A stretch of 64,000 nucleotides of DNA, from the NCBI RefSeq assembly GCF_011044155.1, contig NZ_CP049056.1, positions 3,910,001 to 3,974,000 of the forward strand. Reading direction: 5' to 3'. The notes below the pieces were generated by a model, which saw only the letters and a list, made by a program, of their open reading frames with translations, did no database searches and was not told the DNA's origin. The translations under genes and the position numbers were made by a program. Source of the stretch: Pikeienuella piscinae (GTDB taxonomy: Bacteria; Pseudomonadota; Alphaproteobacteria; Rhodobacterales; Rhodobacteraceae). This document shows positions 36,751 to 46,263 of this stretch, one piece after another; within the stretch, counting starts at the first letter, position 1; each line of letters begins with the position of its first letter.

Positions 36751-38265
36751 ATGGACCGGCCGAATATCCTGATCTTCATGGTGGATCAGCTGTCCGGGAC
36801 GCTGTTCCCGGACGGGCCGGCGGGCTGGCTGCGCGCGCCGGCGCTGACAGCGCTCGCCGCGCGCTCGACCCGGTTCGCGAACGCCTACACCGCCAGCCCG
36901 CTCTGCGCGCCGGGGCGGGCCAGCTTCATGTCCGGCCAGCTGCCGCGGCGCACGCGAGTTTACGACAACGCCGCCGAGTTCGCCTCCGACATCCCGACTT
37001 ACGCCCATCATCTGCGGCGCGCTGGCTATTACACCTGTCTGTCAGGGAAGATGCATTTCGTCGGGCCGGACCAGCTTCATGGATTCGAGGAGCGGCTGAC
37101 GACCGATGTCTATCCGGCCGATTTCGGCTGGACGCCGGATTACCGCAAGCCCGGCGAGCGGATCGACTGGTGGTATCACAACATGGGCTCCGTGACCGGC
37201 GCCGGAGTGGCGGAGATCACCAACCAGCTCGAATATGACGACGAGGTCGCGGCGCATGCGAAACAGAAACTCTATCAGCTGTCGCGCGGGGAGGACGCGC
37301 GGCCCTGGGCGCTGACCGTCAGCTTCACCCATCCGCACGACCCTTACGTCGCCCGGCGGAGATTCTGGGATCTTTACGAGGATTGCGAACATCTGGAGCC
37401 GGTCGAGCCGACCTATGCGTTCGATGATCTCGACGCGCATTCGCAGCGCATCATGCGGGCGAACGACTACACCGCGTTCGAAATCGAACCGGAGGATGTC
37501 CGCCGGTCCCGGCGCGCCTATTTCGCCAATATCTCCTATCTCGACGCGAAGATCGGCGAATTGACGCAGGTGCTGGAGGAGACGCGGCAGGCGGAGAACA
37601 CGATCATCGTCTTCACCTCCGATCACGGCGACATGCTTGGCGAGAAGGGGCTCTGGTTCAAGATGTGCTTTTATGACGGCGCGGCGCGGGTGCCGATGAT
37701 GATCGCGGCGCCCGGCATGGCGCCGGGGCGGATCGACGCGCCGGTCTCGACCATCGACCTCGCGCCGACGCTGGCGGAGCTCGCCGGGGTCTCGCTGGCC
37801 GAAGTCATGCCGTGGACCGATGGCGAAAGCCTTGTTCCGCTCGCGCGCGGCGCGGCGCGCGGCGCGCCCGTGCTGATGGAATACGCGGCCGAGGCGTCGG
37901 AGGCGCCGCTGGTCTCGATCCGCGAGGGGCGATGGAAATACAATCGCTGCGCGCTCGACCCCGAGCAGCTTTTCGACATGGTGGCCGACCCGCAGGAGCG
38001 CATCAACCTCGCCGCCGATCCGGCCCACGCGGAAACGCTGGCCCGCTTTCGCGCGAAGGCGGAGGCGCAATGGGATCTCGCCGCCTATGACGCGGAGGTG
38101 CGCCAAAGCCAGGCGCGCCGGCTCGTGGTGTATGAGGCGTTGCGCCAGGGGGGCTATTACCCCTGGGATCACCAACCGCTGCAACAGGCTTCCGAGCGCT
38201 ATATGAGGAACCACATGGACCTCAACGTGCTGGAAGAGCGCCAACGCTTTCCGCGGGGCGAGTAG
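36751..38265 (+). CDS. betC: Choline-sulfatase
   Basis: A 504-residue sulfatase that hydrolyses choline-O-sulfate to choline and sulfate. The formylglycine motif is C52-A-P-G-R56, the metal ligands are in NILIFMVDQL and TSDHGDMLGEKGLW, and the C-terminal choline-sulfatase domain is clear (QARRLVVYEAL, YYPWDHQP, RYMRNHMDLN). GGGG-AG lies 7-9 bases upstream of the ATG. The frame stays open upstream but without similarity. It heads the choline cluster and is divergent from the FAAL gene. Confidence 0.95.
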   Translation: MDRPNILIFMVDQLSGTLFPDGPAGWLRAPALTALAARSTRFANAYTASPLCAPGRASFMSGQLPRRTRVYDNAAEFASDIPTYAHHLRRAGYYTCLSGKMHFVGPDQLHGFEERLTTDVYPADFGWTPDYRKPGERIDWWYHNMGSVTGAGVAEITNQLEYDDEVAAHAKQKLYQLSRGEDARPWALTVSFTHPHDPYVARRRFWDLYEDCEHLEPVEPTYAFDDLDAHSQRIMRANDYTAFEIEPEDVRRSRRAYFANISYLDAKIGELTQVLEETRQAENTIIVFTSDHGDMLGEKGLWFKMCFYDGAARVPMMIAAPGMAPGRIDAPVSTIDLAPTLAELAGVSLAEVMPWTDGESLVPLARGAARGAPVLMEYAAEASEAPLVSIREGRWKYNRCALDPEQLFDMVADPQERINLAADPAHAETLARFRAKAEAQWDLAAYDAEVRQSQARRLVVYEALRQGGYYPWDHQPLQQASERYMRNHMDLNVLEERQRFPRGE

Positions 38266-38291
38266 ACCCAACCTTGCCGAAGGAGCGTAAG

Positions 38292-38921
38292 ATGCCGGAT
38301 GATCTGATCTTTTACACCAACCCGATGTCGCGCGGCCGAATCGTCCGCTGGATGCTGGAGGAGGTCGGCGCGCCCTACCGGACCGAAGTGCTGAATTATG
38401 AAGGCGCAATGAAGACGCCGGAATATCTGGCGATCAATCCGATGGGCAAGGTGCCGGCGATCCGCCACGGCGACGCCGTGGTGACGGAATGCGCGGCGAT
38501 ATGCGCCTGGCTCGCCGACGCCTTTCCCGAGGCCGGTCTCGCGCCGCCGCCCCCGCAGCGCGCCGCCTATTACCGCTGGCTTTTCTTCGCCGCCGGCCCG
38601 CTGGAGGCGGCGGTGGTCAATCGCGCGCTCGGCTTCGAGGCGCCGCCCGAGAAGAAGCGCATGGTCGGCTATGGCGATTTCGGCGCGGTGATGGACGCGC
38701 TGGAGGGCGCCGTTTCCGGCGAGGGCTTCGTGGCGGGCGATAGATTCTCTGCGGCTGATGTCTATGTCGGCTCTCAAATCGGCTGGGGGCTGCAATTCGG
38801 CTCGATCGAGACGCGGCCCGCTTTCGAGGCCTATTGGAAGCGGGTCGGCGGACGTGCGGCCTGGCGCCGCGCGACTGCGCTGGACGACGCGGCGGCGGGG
38901 GAAGGCGCGCCGCCGGATTGA
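38292..38921 (+). CDS. Glutathione S-transferase family protein
   Basis: A 209-residue GST with an N-terminal thioredoxin-like domain (FYTNPMSRGRIVRWMLEE; NPMGKVPAI with the cis-Pro; ECAAICAWLAD for glutathione binding) and an all-helical C-terminal domain (FSAADVYVGSQIGW). AAGGAG lies 7 bases before the ATG. It sits 26 bases after betC and so is probably in one transcript with it. Its substrate is unknown; its place inside a choline cluster is unusual. Confidence 0.9.
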   Translation: MPDDLIFYTNPMSRGRIVRWMLEEVGAPYRTEVLNYEGAMKTPEYLAINPMGKVPAIRHGDAVVTECAAICAWLADAFPEAGLAPPPPQRAAYYRWLFFAAGPLEAAVVNRALGFEAPPEKKRMVGYGDFGAVMDALEGAVSGEGFVAGDRFSAADVYVGSQIGWGLQFGSIETRPAFEAYWKRVGGRAAWRRATALDDAAAGEGAPPD

Positions 38922-38973
38922 ACGGGAGGCGCCAGACGGGGCGCGCAGCCGGGTCTTTCCGCGTGTGACGGGA

Positions 38974-39582
38974 TCACGCCTCTGGGCCGGGCGCTGCGCC
39001 CCGTCTGGCGTCGAGCAGCAGATCGACGACTTTCGCCGCCTCGCGCCGCGCCGTCGCCGGGTGGAGCGGGCCCTCGGATTGCGCCGCTTCGAGCCAGACG
39101 CCGTCCATATAAGCCTGAAGCGCGGCGCGCGCGGTCTCTCGCGTCAGGGGCGGCGCCAGCGGCCGGAGCGCGGCGCGGAACTGGCTTCTGACCCGGACGC
39201 GGTTGATGCGGTGAAGCCGGGCGAGCGTTTCGCTCTGGGGCGCGAATGACCAGAACTGCATCCAGACGCTGCATTGCGCCCGCGTGAAGAGCCGATCGTC
39301 GAAATTCGCCGCGACCACGGCGTCGAGACGGGCGCGCGGGGTCTTCGCCTCGGCGTAGCGTTCCAGCAGCGCGGCGCGGAGGACGCCCAGCATCCGGCGC
39401 ATCGTCGCCGCCAGCAGCCGCTCCTTCGAGCCGAAATAGTAGTTGATCGAGGCGGCCGAGGCTCCGGCCTCGGCGGCGATTTCCTGCATCGTGGCGGCGG
39501 CGTAGCCGCGCCTGTGGATCACCCGGATCGTCGCGTCGATCAGTTCCTGATGCCGGATCTCGCTTATGCGTTTACGCGCCAT
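38974..39582 (-). CDS. betI: TetR-family regulator, BetI type
   Basis: A 202-residue repressor. The helix-turn-helix lies at about residues 10-50 (IRHQELIDATIRVIHRRG, TMQEIAAEAGASAASINYYFGSKERLL), and the rest fits the BetI ligand domain (QCSVWMQFWS). BetI represses bet genes and is released by choline. It is divergent from the transporter gene and sits between betC-GST and transporter-GST-betA, exactly where it could control both arms. A short inverted repeat lies in the divergent spacer. Confidence 0.85.
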   Translation of the reverse strand: MARKRISEIRHQELIDATIRVIHRRGYAAATMQEIAAEAGASAASINYYFGSKERLLAATMRRMLGVLRAALLERYAEAKTPRARLDAVVAANFDDRLFTRAQCSVWMQFWSFAPQSETLARLHRINRVRVRSQFRAALRPLAPPLTRETARAALQAYMDGVWLEAAQSEGPLHPATARREAAKVVDLLLDARRGAAPGPEA

Positions 39583-39610
39583 GTTCCCGCCCCGGCTATC
39601 GTTGTGATAG

Positions 39611-39629
39611 TTCGTCAGAATTGTACGAA
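39611..39629. promoter_or_regulatory. Inverted repeat in the betI-transporter spacer
   Basis: TTCGT and ACGAA are separated by 9 bases, about 30 bases upstream of the betI start and 107 bases before the transporter gene, within a locally AT-rich stretch. It may be a BetI operator. The arms are short, so chance is possible. A -10-like TAGTAT lies at 39686-39691 on the transporter side without a well-spaced -35. Confidence 0.3.
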
Positions 39630-39735
39630 CGTATCAAAGATTAAACGCGTATTCAAAATTTGTTCAGTGAGTCGCCGCGCTGTGCTAGTATGGGGAGAGC
39701 GGCCGGAAAAGCGCCGCCCGGAACAGGGAAAGCGG

Positions 39736-40941
39736 ATGACCTATATCCTTTCGGCGGGGGTCCTTCTCGCCTTCGCGCTGGTGATTTTCTGCGTTGTCAG
39801 GTGGTGGAACCTGCGCTGCATCGGCGTGACGCCGGTGCCGCTCTTCACCTTCATCGCCATTCTCTTCACCTCCGGCCTCGATGTCGGGCTGATCATGTTT
39901 CCTCTCAGCGAATTTCCGACCTACGCCGACACGGCCGCGAGTCCGGAATACGGCTTCACCAACCCGCTGGCGATCGAGTTCGGGTTCTGGGGCTTCCTGA
40001 TCTGGGCGTTCTATTTCCTCACCAGTTTCTATTTCTGCGTGATCGAGCCGAGGGTGAGGTTCTTCGAGATTCCGTTGGTGAAGATCGTCAACAACATCGT
40101 CATCATCGGCACCTGCGCCTTCACCGCCAGTCTCTTCCTGGTCTATCTCCCCGGCTATATCCCCGAGATCGGCGATGGCGAGAGCGTGGTCGCGACCTTC
40201 TACCTGATCGTCTTCGTTGTGATCCTGGCGGCGGCTTATTCCTCCACCGACATCAAATACGTGAAGGTGCTCAGCGTCGGCTCGACCTGGCTTTTCGCGG
40301 CGCTGATCGTCGGTCTGGCGATCTATGGCGGGGTGGGGCCGGGGGCTTTCGGCGAGAGCCTTTCCAATATCGGCGGCTATTTCGCGAATCTTCACCGCTT
40401 CGTGCTGCCGTTCAACGATTATCACGCTTTCTACCTTTTCTGGTGGTTCGCGTGGTCGATCATGATCGGACAGTTCACATCTCGCTTCGTCGGCGGGCTG
40501 AGGACCTGGCAACTGCTGGGCGCGCTTCTGGTCTTTCCATCGATCCCGCTCGCGATCTGGTTCTCGGTTCTCTATTTCTACCACCAGAACGGGATCAGCA
40601 CGGAGGGCGCGGTCAACATCGCGATGATCGTCGTCGGCGTCACCTTCGTCATCAATTCGCTCGACAGTCTGATCCGGCTCTATTCCGACAATCTCTCGAT
40701 CACCGTCGCGCGTTTCGGCAAGGCGCCCTATGTCGTCGGCAATGTCGCGGTGCTCTTCGGGCTGACGCTGCTGTTCCAGAACCAGTGGCTGCAGATCCAG
40801 TGGATCGGCGCGGTCGTCGTCGGCCTCTATTTCGCTTGCCTGATCTTCATCTTCGTGACGAAGGGCGGGGAAGTGATGGCGATCGAGGCGTCGCCGCCGG
40901 AGCGCGAGCTCGACTTCACCCGGATCGAGAAGGTCCACTGA
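39736..40941 (+). CDS. BCCT-like transporter, probable choline uptake
   Basis: A 401-residue protein with about ten membrane helices. The segment FWWFAWSIMIGQFTSRFVGG resembles the WW-x-SWSPFVGxFIARIS signature of betaine-choline-carnitine transporters, and it is placed next to betI and betA where betT is expected. It is much shorter than usual BCCT proteins (about 500-700) and lacks the clear helix-4 Trp/Gly motif, so it may be a divergent branch. The ATG at 39736 follows AGGGAAAG. Choline as substrate is inference from context. Confidence 0.65.
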   Translation: MTYILSAGVLLAFALVIFCVVRWWNLRCIGVTPVPLFTFIAILFTSGLDVGLIMFPLSEFPTYADTAASPEYGFTNPLAIEFGFWGFLIWAFYFLTSFYFCVIEPRVRFFEIPLVKIVNNIVIIGTCAFTASLFLVYLPGYIPEIGDGESVVATFYLIVFVVILAAAYSSTDIKYVKVLSVGSTWLFAALIVGLAIYGGVGPGAFGESLSNIGGYFANLHRFVLPFNDYHAFYLFWWFAWSIMIGQFTSRFVGGLRTWQLLGALLVFPSIPLAIWFSVLYFYHQNGISTEGAVNIAMIVVGVTFVINSLDSLIRLYSDNLSITVARFGKAPYVVGNVAVLFGLTLLFQNQWLQIQWIGAVVVGLYFACLIFIFVTKGGEVMAIEASPPERELDFTRIEKVH

Positions 40942-40994
40942 TCCCCTCGGGCGGGGCCGCGCGCTCCGCCCGAATCTGATTGCGGAGTCATCAC

Positions 40995-41639
40995 ATGATT
41001 ACTGTCTATGGCCGCGCCTCCTCCTCCAATGTCCAGATCGTTATGTGGACGCTGGCGGAGATCGGGCTGGATTATGAGCGGTTCGACTACGGCTTCGGCT
41101 TCGGCGGCGTTGATACGCCGGAATACCTGGCGATGAACCCGAACGGGTTGATCCCGACCCTGCGCGACGGCGATCTCGTGCTCTGGGAAAGCGCGGCGAT
41201 CATGCGCTATCTCTCGGCCCGCTACGCCGATGACGGGTTCTGGCCGCGCGATCCGGCGGCGCGGGCGCCGCTCGACATGTGGGCGGAGTGGTGCAGGACG
41301 ACGCTCGCCCCGGCGCTGAACGGCGGGGTCTTCATGCCGCTGGTGCGCGTTGCGCCCTCCAAGCGCGATCCGGCGAAAATCGCCCGCTCGGTCGAGGCGC
41401 TGAAGCCGGTCATGCGCCGGCTCGACGCGCGGATCGGCGACGGACCCTGGATGGCGGGCGAGACGCTCACCTTCGCCGATATCATGGTCGGCAACCTGCT
41501 CTATCGCTACTACACCGTGGAGTTCGACAAGGCCGAGACGCCGGCGCTCGACGCCTATTACGCCCGTCTGGTCGATCGTCCGACCTATGCGGAGCATGTG
41601 ATGGTTTCCTACGAGCCGCTTCGCGCGCGCGACGTCTGA
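40995..41639 (+). CDS. Glutathione S-transferase family protein
   Basis: A 214-residue GST of theta-like type: [21 protein letters not shown] with candidate catalytic Ser, NPNGLIPTL with the cis-Pro, [14 protein letters not shown] for glutathione and [13 protein letters not shown] in the helical domain. GGAG lies 8 bases upstream of the ATG. It fits between the transporter and betA, with only 7 bases to betA. This is the second GST in the choline cluster; the two are not close duplicates. Confidence 0.92.
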   Translation: MITVYGRASSSNVQIVMWTLAEIGLDYERFDYGFGFGGVDTPEYLAMNPNGLIPTLRDGDLVLWESAAIMRYLSARYADDGFWPRDPAARAPLDMWAEWCRTTLAPALNGGVFMPLVRVAPSKRDPAKIARSVEALKPVMRRLDARIGDGPWMAGETLTFADIMVGNLLYRYYTVEFDKAETPALDAYYARLVDRPTYAEHVMVSYEPLRARDV

Positions 41640-41646
41640 GCGGGAG

Positions 41647-43305
41647 ATGGAGGCCGATTTCGTCATTGTCGGCGCGGGCTCGGCGGGTTCCGCGCTCGCG
41701 GCGCGGCTTTCCGAGGATGGCCAGCATGATGTTCTGGTGCTGGAGCATGGTGGGACCGACTGGGGGCCGCTGATCCGGATGCCGGGCGCGCTGTCCTATC
41801 CGATGAACATGGCGCGCTATGACTGGGGCCTGAAATCCGAGCCCGAGCCGCATCTCGGCGGCCGGGTGCTGGCGGCGCCGCGCGGCAAGGTGATCGGCGG
41901 CTCGTCCTCCATCAATGGCATGGTCTATGTGCGCGGCCATCCCCGCGATTACGATCACTGGGCGGAGATGGGCGCCGCCGGTTGGGCGGGCGCCGACGTC
42001 CAGCCCTATTTCGAGCGGATGGAGAACTGGGACGGGCGCGGCGAGGGCGACCCTGACTGGCGCGGCGCCGAGGGACCGCTCCATGTGACTCGCGGCGCGC
42101 GGGAAATCCCGCTCTTCGACGCGTTCATTCGCGCCGGAGCCGAGGCGGGGTTCGAATTGACGGAGGATTACAACGGCGAGAAGCCCGAAGGCTTCGGACC
42201 GATGGAGCATACAATTCGCAACGGGCGGCGCTGGTCCGCCGCCGACGCCTATCTCAAGCCGGCGCTCGGGCGCGCGAATTGCCGGTTGCACCGCTGCCTG
42301 GCGCGCCGCGTAGTCGTGGAGGCGGGGCGCGCCGTCGCGGTCGAGGTCGAGCGCGGCGGGCGGATCGAACGGATCGGCGCGCGGCGCGAGGTGATCCTTG
42401 CGGCGTCGGCGTTCAATACGCCGAAGCTGCTGATGCTGTCCGGGATCGGCCCGGGCGTGGAGCTCGCGGCGCACGGGATCGACATTGTCGCCGACCGGCC
42501 CGGCGTCGGCGCCAACTTGCAGGATCATCTGGAGGTCTATGTGCAGCAGGCCTGCACCCAGCCGATCACGCTTTACAAGCACTGGAATTTGTTCTCGAAA
42601 GCGTTGGTCGGCGCTGAGTGGCTTTTCTTCGGGACCGGGCCCGGCGCCTCCAACCAGTTCGAGAGCGCGGCTTTCCTGCGCTCGCGCGCCGGCGTCGAAT
42701 ACCCTGACATCCAGTATCATTTCCTGCCCTTCGCCGTGCGCTATGACGGCAAGGCGGCGGCGGAGGGGCACGGTTATCAGGCGCATGTCGGGCCGATGCG
42801 CTCGGTCTCGCGCGGGGCGGTGACGCTGCGCTCAAGCGACCCGAAGGCCGCGCCGGTGATCCGCTTCAATTACATGAGCGATCCCTCGGACTGGCGTGAT
42901 TTCCGCCATTGCGTCCGGCTGACGCGCGAGATTTTCGCTCAGCCCGCCTTCGCCCCCTATCGCGGCGCGGAGATCCAGCCGGGCCCCGATGTCCGGAGCG
43001 ACGACGAACTGGACGATTTCATCCGCGCGCATGTCGAAAGCGCCTATCACCCCTGCGGCACGGCGCGGATCGGCGCGCGGGACGATTCGATGGCGGTCGT
43101 GGACCCCGAGTGCCGGGTGATCGGGGTCGATGGGCTCAGGGTTGCGGACAGCTCGATCATTGCGCGGATCACCAACGGCAATCTCAATGCGCCTGCGATC
43201 ATGGTCGGAGAGAAGGCGGCGGATCATATCCTCGGCCGCCCGCCGCTTCCGCCTTCCAACCGCCGGCCGTGGATCAGCCCCCGCTGGCGCGAGAGCGACA
43301 GGTGA
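41647..43305 (+). CDS. betA: Choline dehydrogenase (GMC oxidoreductase)
   Basis: A 552-residue FAD enzyme that oxidises choline to betaine aldehyde and can carry on to betaine. The FAD-binding [18 protein letters not shown] is at the N-terminus, with GMC signatures [18 protein letters not shown] and [16 protein letters not shown]. The catalytic His is in [12 protein letters not shown] and the second active-site region in [19 protein letters not shown]. It aligns end to end with E. coli BetA. No betaine-aldehyde dehydrogenase gene (betB) is adjacent. The stop overlaps the galM-like start (GTGA). Confidence 0.95.
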   Translation: MEADFVIVGAGSAGSALAARLSEDGQHDVLVLEHGGTDWGPLIRMPGALSYPMNMARYDWGLKSEPEPHLGGRVLAAPRGKVIGGSSSINGMVYVRGHPRDYDHWAEMGAAGWAGADVQPYFERMENWDGRGEGDPDWRGAEGPLHVTRGAREIPLFDAFIRAGAEAGFELTEDYNGEKPEGFGPMEHTIRNGRRWSAADAYLKPALGRANCRLHRCLARRVVVEAGRAVAVEVERGGRIERIGARREVILAASAFNTPKLLMLSGIGPGVELAAHGIDIVADRPGVGANLQDHLEVYVQQACTQPITLYKHWNLFSKALVGAEWLFFGTGPGASNQFESAAFLRSRAGVEYPDIQYHFLPFAVRYDGKAAAEGHGYQAHVGPMRSVSRGAVTLRSSDPKAAPVIRFNYMSDPSDWRDFRHCVRLTREIFAQPAFAPYRGAEIQPGPDVRSDDELDDFIRAHVESAYHPCGTARIGARDDSMAVVDPECRVIGVDGLRVADSSIIARITNGNLNAPAIMVGEKAADHILGRPPLPPSNRRPWISPRWRESDR

Positions 43306-44288
43306 GCGTCCGCCCGTTCGGCGTCACGGCGAAGGGTGAGCGGGTCGAAGAAGTGCGCATCGCGGGCGGCGGGCTTTCGGCGGCGTTCCTGACCTGGGGG
43401 TGCGTGACGCGGGAGATCCGGCTCGACGGGTTGGGCCGGTCGTTGGTGCTCGGCCTCGCGGATATTGGCGAATACGAGCGTCACGGCCAACAGCATGTCG
43501 GCGCGATCGCCGGGCGCTGCGCCAACCGGATCGCCGGCGGGCGGTTCGTCATCGATGGCGTCGAATATCAGGCGGCGCGCAATGTCGGTGGAATGACGAC
43601 GCTGCATGGCGGCGATGGCGGGTTCGGCCGCTCGCTCTGGCGGCTGGTCGATCATGGCGCCGATCACGCCCGCTTCGCTATCCGCCATGAGGACGGGGAG
43701 GAAGGCTTTCCCGGCGCAATCGAGGCCGAGTGCGCTTATCGGCTGGCGGAGGGCGGGCTGAATATCGAGTTGACCGCGCGGGCGGAGGCGCCGACGCTCT
43801 GCAATCTGGCGCAGCACAACTATTACAACCTCTCGGGCGCGGCGCGCATCGACGAGCACGAGCTATGGCTCGCCGCGGAGACCCTGACGCCGCTCGGGCC
43901 GGAGATGACGCCGACAGGGGTGGTGGAGCCGGCGGAAGGCGGGCGGGACTTTCGCCTGAAGCGCCGGGTCGGCGCCGCCAGAATCGACGTCAATTACATC
44001 CTTGCGGAGGCGCCGCGCGCCGCGCCCGTCCTCGCCGCGCGGCTCAGCGCCGGCGGCGTCGAGATGGCGCTCGAGACGACGGCGCCCGGTTTGCAGCTGT
44101 ACACCGCCGACGGGCTCGACCCGCCGGCGGGCGGCGCGGAGGGCCGGCCTCTCGGGCGGCGCGCCGGGCTCTGCCTCGAGCCGCAACTCTGGCCGGATGC
44201 GCCGCGCCACGCGCATTTTCCAGGCGCGATCCTGCGGCCCGGGGAGGTCTGGCGACAATTGACGCGGCTGCGTTTTTCCGCGCGCTGA
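43302..44288 (+). CDS. Aldose 1-epimerase (galactose mutarotase) family protein
   Basis: A 328-residue beta-sandwich mutarotase. The catalytic His is in [10 protein letters not shown] and the catalytic Glu in [24 protein letters not shown] and [15 protein letters not shown] are further landmarks. The GTG start overlaps the betA stop. Why a sugar mutarotase gene is coupled to betA is unclear; it may simply be carried along in the transcript. Confidence 0.9.
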   Translation: MSVRPFGVTAKGERVEEVRIAGGGLSAAFLTWGCVTREIRLDGLGRSLVLGLADIGEYERHGQQHVGAIAGRCANRIAGGRFVIDGVEYQAARNVGGMTTLHGGDGGFGRSLWRLVDHGADHARFAIRHEDGEEGFPGAIEAECAYRLAEGGLNIELTARAEAPTLCNLAQHNYYNLSGAARIDEHELWLAAETLTPLGPEMTPTGVVEPAEGGRDFRLKRRVGAARIDVNYILAEAPRAAPVLAARLSAGGVEMALETTAPGLQLYTADGLDPPAGGAEGRPLGRRAGLCLEPQLWPDAPRHAHFPGAILRPGEVWRQLTRLRFSAR

Positions 44289-44444
44289 GGCGCGATTTCG
44301 GCCGCTCTTGCCGATAATCAACGCCTGTTCGCGCCGCGGGGTGGACGATTTAGCTTGTCTGGACGGCGATCGTGGGATCAATAGGCCCGCGCTGCGATGG
44401 CGCCTTGTTTCAGGATGCTGTTCAGGATCAACCGGGAGGGTCCC

Positions 44445-45161
44445 ATGATCAGAAAACTTTGCGCCGAGGCGCTCGGAACATTCACGCTGGTCTTTGGCGG
44501 TTGCGGCGCCGCCGTGCTGGCGGCGGGGGTGCCGGAGGTCGGCATCGGCTTCGCCGGCGTCGCGCTTGCGTTCGGGCTGACGGTGCTGACCATGGTCTAT
44601 GCGGTCGGTCCGATCTCCGGCGGGCATTTCAATCCGGCGGTCTCATTCGGGCTGGCGATCGCCGGCCGTTTCGGCTGGGCGGACCTGATCCCCTACTGGA
44701 TCGCGCAGATCGTCGGCGGCGCTGCGGGGGCGGCGGTGCTGTATCTGATCGCCTCGGGCGCGCCGGACTGGGTGGCGGGCGGCTTCGCCTCCAACGGCTA
44801 TGGCGCGCTATCGCCCGGCGGTTACGGCATCGTCGCGGCGCTGGTGGCCGAAATCGTCCTCACGGCGTTTTTCCTCATCGTCATTCTTGGCGCGACGCAC
44901 ACCACTGCGCCGGTCGGCTTCGCGCCGCTGGCCATCGGTCTTTCGCTGACGCTGATCCACCTGATCTCGATCCCGGTCACCAACACCTCGGTCAATCCGG
45001 CGCGCTCGACCGCGGCGGCGCTGTTCGCGGAAACCGGGGCGATGGGTCAGCTCTGGCTGTTCTGGATTGCGCCGCTGGTCGGCGCGGCGATCGGCGCGGC
45101 GATCTGGGTGGGGTTGCTGGAGCGCGGGACGGAGCCGGATATCGCCGGCGAGTCGCGCTGA
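44445..45161 (+). CDS. aqpZ: Aquaporin
   Basis: A 238-residue MIP channel with six membrane helices and both NPA motifs ([10 protein letters not shown] and [10 protein letters not shown]). The residue before the second NPA loop and the Arg after it match water-selective aquaporins, and the C-terminal helix reads [15 protein letters not shown] as in AqpZ. GGGAGGG lies 5 bases upstream of the ATG at 44445. A weak promoter is possible with TTGTCT at 44355-44360 and TCAATA at 44378-44383 (17-base spacing). It would allow fast water flow during osmotic shifts. Confidence 0.95.
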   Translation: MIRKLCAEALGTFTLVFGGCGAAVLAAGVPEVGIGFAGVALAFGLTVLTMVYAVGPISGGHFNPAVSFGLAIAGRFGWADLIPYWIAQIVGGAAGAAVLYLIASGAPDWVAGGFASNGYGALSPGGYGIVAALVAEIVLTAFFLIVILGATHTTAPVGFAPLAIGLSLTLIHLISIPVTNTSVNPARSTAAALFAETGAMGQLWLFWIAPLVGAAIGAAIWVGLLERGTEPDIAGESR

Positions 45162-45190
45162 ACGGGCGTTCCAGCGCAAGAGAGGATGTT

Positions 45191-45217
45191 AGGCGCGCGG
45201 ACGGCGTTTGCGCGCCT
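45191..45217 (+). terminator. Hairpin after aquaporin gene
   Basis: An 8-bp perfect stem AGGCGCGC/GCGCGCCT with an 11-base loop lies 29 bases after the aquaporin stop. No T-run follows, so termination would be weak or Rho-assisted. Confidence 0.35.
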
Positions 45218-45300
45218 CACGCCGCTCGGGCCGCCGCGCGCCGCCGCTCGGGCGAAAATCCCGTTTCATCTGTCCGGCGCGCCCGCCTAGGGTCCGGGTG

Positions 45301-46161
45301 ATGAATATTCGGCATCTCCGGACCCTCGTCGCGGCGGTCGAGCGCGGCTCTTTCGCCGCGGCGGGCGAGGCGGTCGGCGTATCTCATTCCGCCGTCAGCC
45401 TGCAGATCAAGAGCCTTGAAGACGAGCTTGGCGTTTCGCTCTTCGACCGCTCGAAACGCCCGCCGGCGCCGACCGCGCGCGGCAGGGCGCTGGCCGATCA
45501 CGCGCGCAAGACGCTGGAGCATTTCGACGCCGCCCGCGCCATCGCGACGGGCGAACTGGTCAAGGGCAAGCTGACCGTTGGCGCGGTGCCGACCATGCTT
45601 TCCTCAATCCTGCCGCATGCGTTGGCGACGCTGCGCGACCATCACCCCGAACTGCGGATCGAGATCCGTTCCGACAGTTCCGCCGGGCTGGCGGCGCGGT
45701 TGCAGCGGGGCGAACTGGATATTGCGCTCTGCACGCGCCCGGACCCCTCGCCGCCCGGGCTTGAATGGCGCCATGTCGCGACCGAACCCTTCGTGGTGAT
45801 CGCGCCGGCGCACGCGCCGGGCGAGACCGACGCCGACCTGCTGACCGGGTTGCCCTTCATCTGGTTCAATCGCAAGACCTGGGCCGGTCGCGGAATCGAG
45901 GCGGAGATGCAGCGGCGCGGGATTCCGGTCAGCGCCGATATCGAGATCGACTCGCTCGATGCGATCTCTTCGCTGGTCGGCGCCGGGCTGGGCGTCTCCA
46001 TCGTGCCGGTCTGCAAGGGCGCGCGGCCTTTCCCGCGCCGGCTCCGCTCGCTGCCCTTCGGCGACCCGCCCTATTGCCGTGAAATCGGCGCGCTCGTGGC
46101 GCCCGAGGGCGCGCCCGAAGACCTGATCGAAACCTTCATGGCGGCGCTTCGCGCGGTTTAG
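45301..46161 (+). CDS. LysR-family transcriptional regulator
   Basis: A 286-residue LTTR. The N-terminal winged helix is standard (MNIRHLRTLVAAVERGSF, AAAGEAVGVSHSAVSLQIKSLEDELGVSLFDRS), and the effector domain begins KLTVGAVPTMLSS with the later VGAGLGVSIVPV. It lies 102 bases upstream of the desulfinase-like operon in the same direction and is its most likely regulator, although LTTRs are more often divergent from their targets. The effector is unknown. Confidence 0.9.
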   Translation: MNIRHLRTLVAAVERGSFAAAGEAVGVSHSAVSLQIKSLEDELGVSLFDRSKRPPAPTARGRALADHARKTLEHFDAARAIATGELVKGKLTVGAVPTMLSSILPHALATLRDHHPELRIEIRSDSSAGLAARLQRGELDIALCTRPDPSPPGLEWRHVATEPFVVIAPAHAPGETDADLLTGLPFIWFNRKTWAGRGIEAEMQRRGIPVSADIEIDSLDAISSLVGAGLGVSIVPVCKGARPFPRRLRSLPFGDPPYCREIGALVAPEGAPEDLIETFMAALRAV

Positions 46162-46175
46162 CGTGTAATTTTCTT

Positions 46176-46233
46176 ACGGTAACCGTTTGCATATATCGCT
46201 TTCATGAGGATGACTTGAGGAATACCCTCCTCA
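46176..46233 (+). promoter_or_regulatory. Leader of the desulfinase-like operon: palindrome and hairpin
   Basis: ACGGT-A-ACCGT at 46176-46186 is a perfect 11-bp palindrome followed by an AT-rich TATAT (46191 onward) that could be a -10 region. TGAGGA-ATACCC-TCCTCA at 46216-46233 forms a 6-bp hairpin in the presumed leader. The palindrome could be an operator for the adjacent LysR protein or another regulator. All functional claims here are inference. Confidence 0.35.
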
Positions 46234-46263
46234 CGGCGGCGTGAGTCCGGCGGAGGGAAGAAA

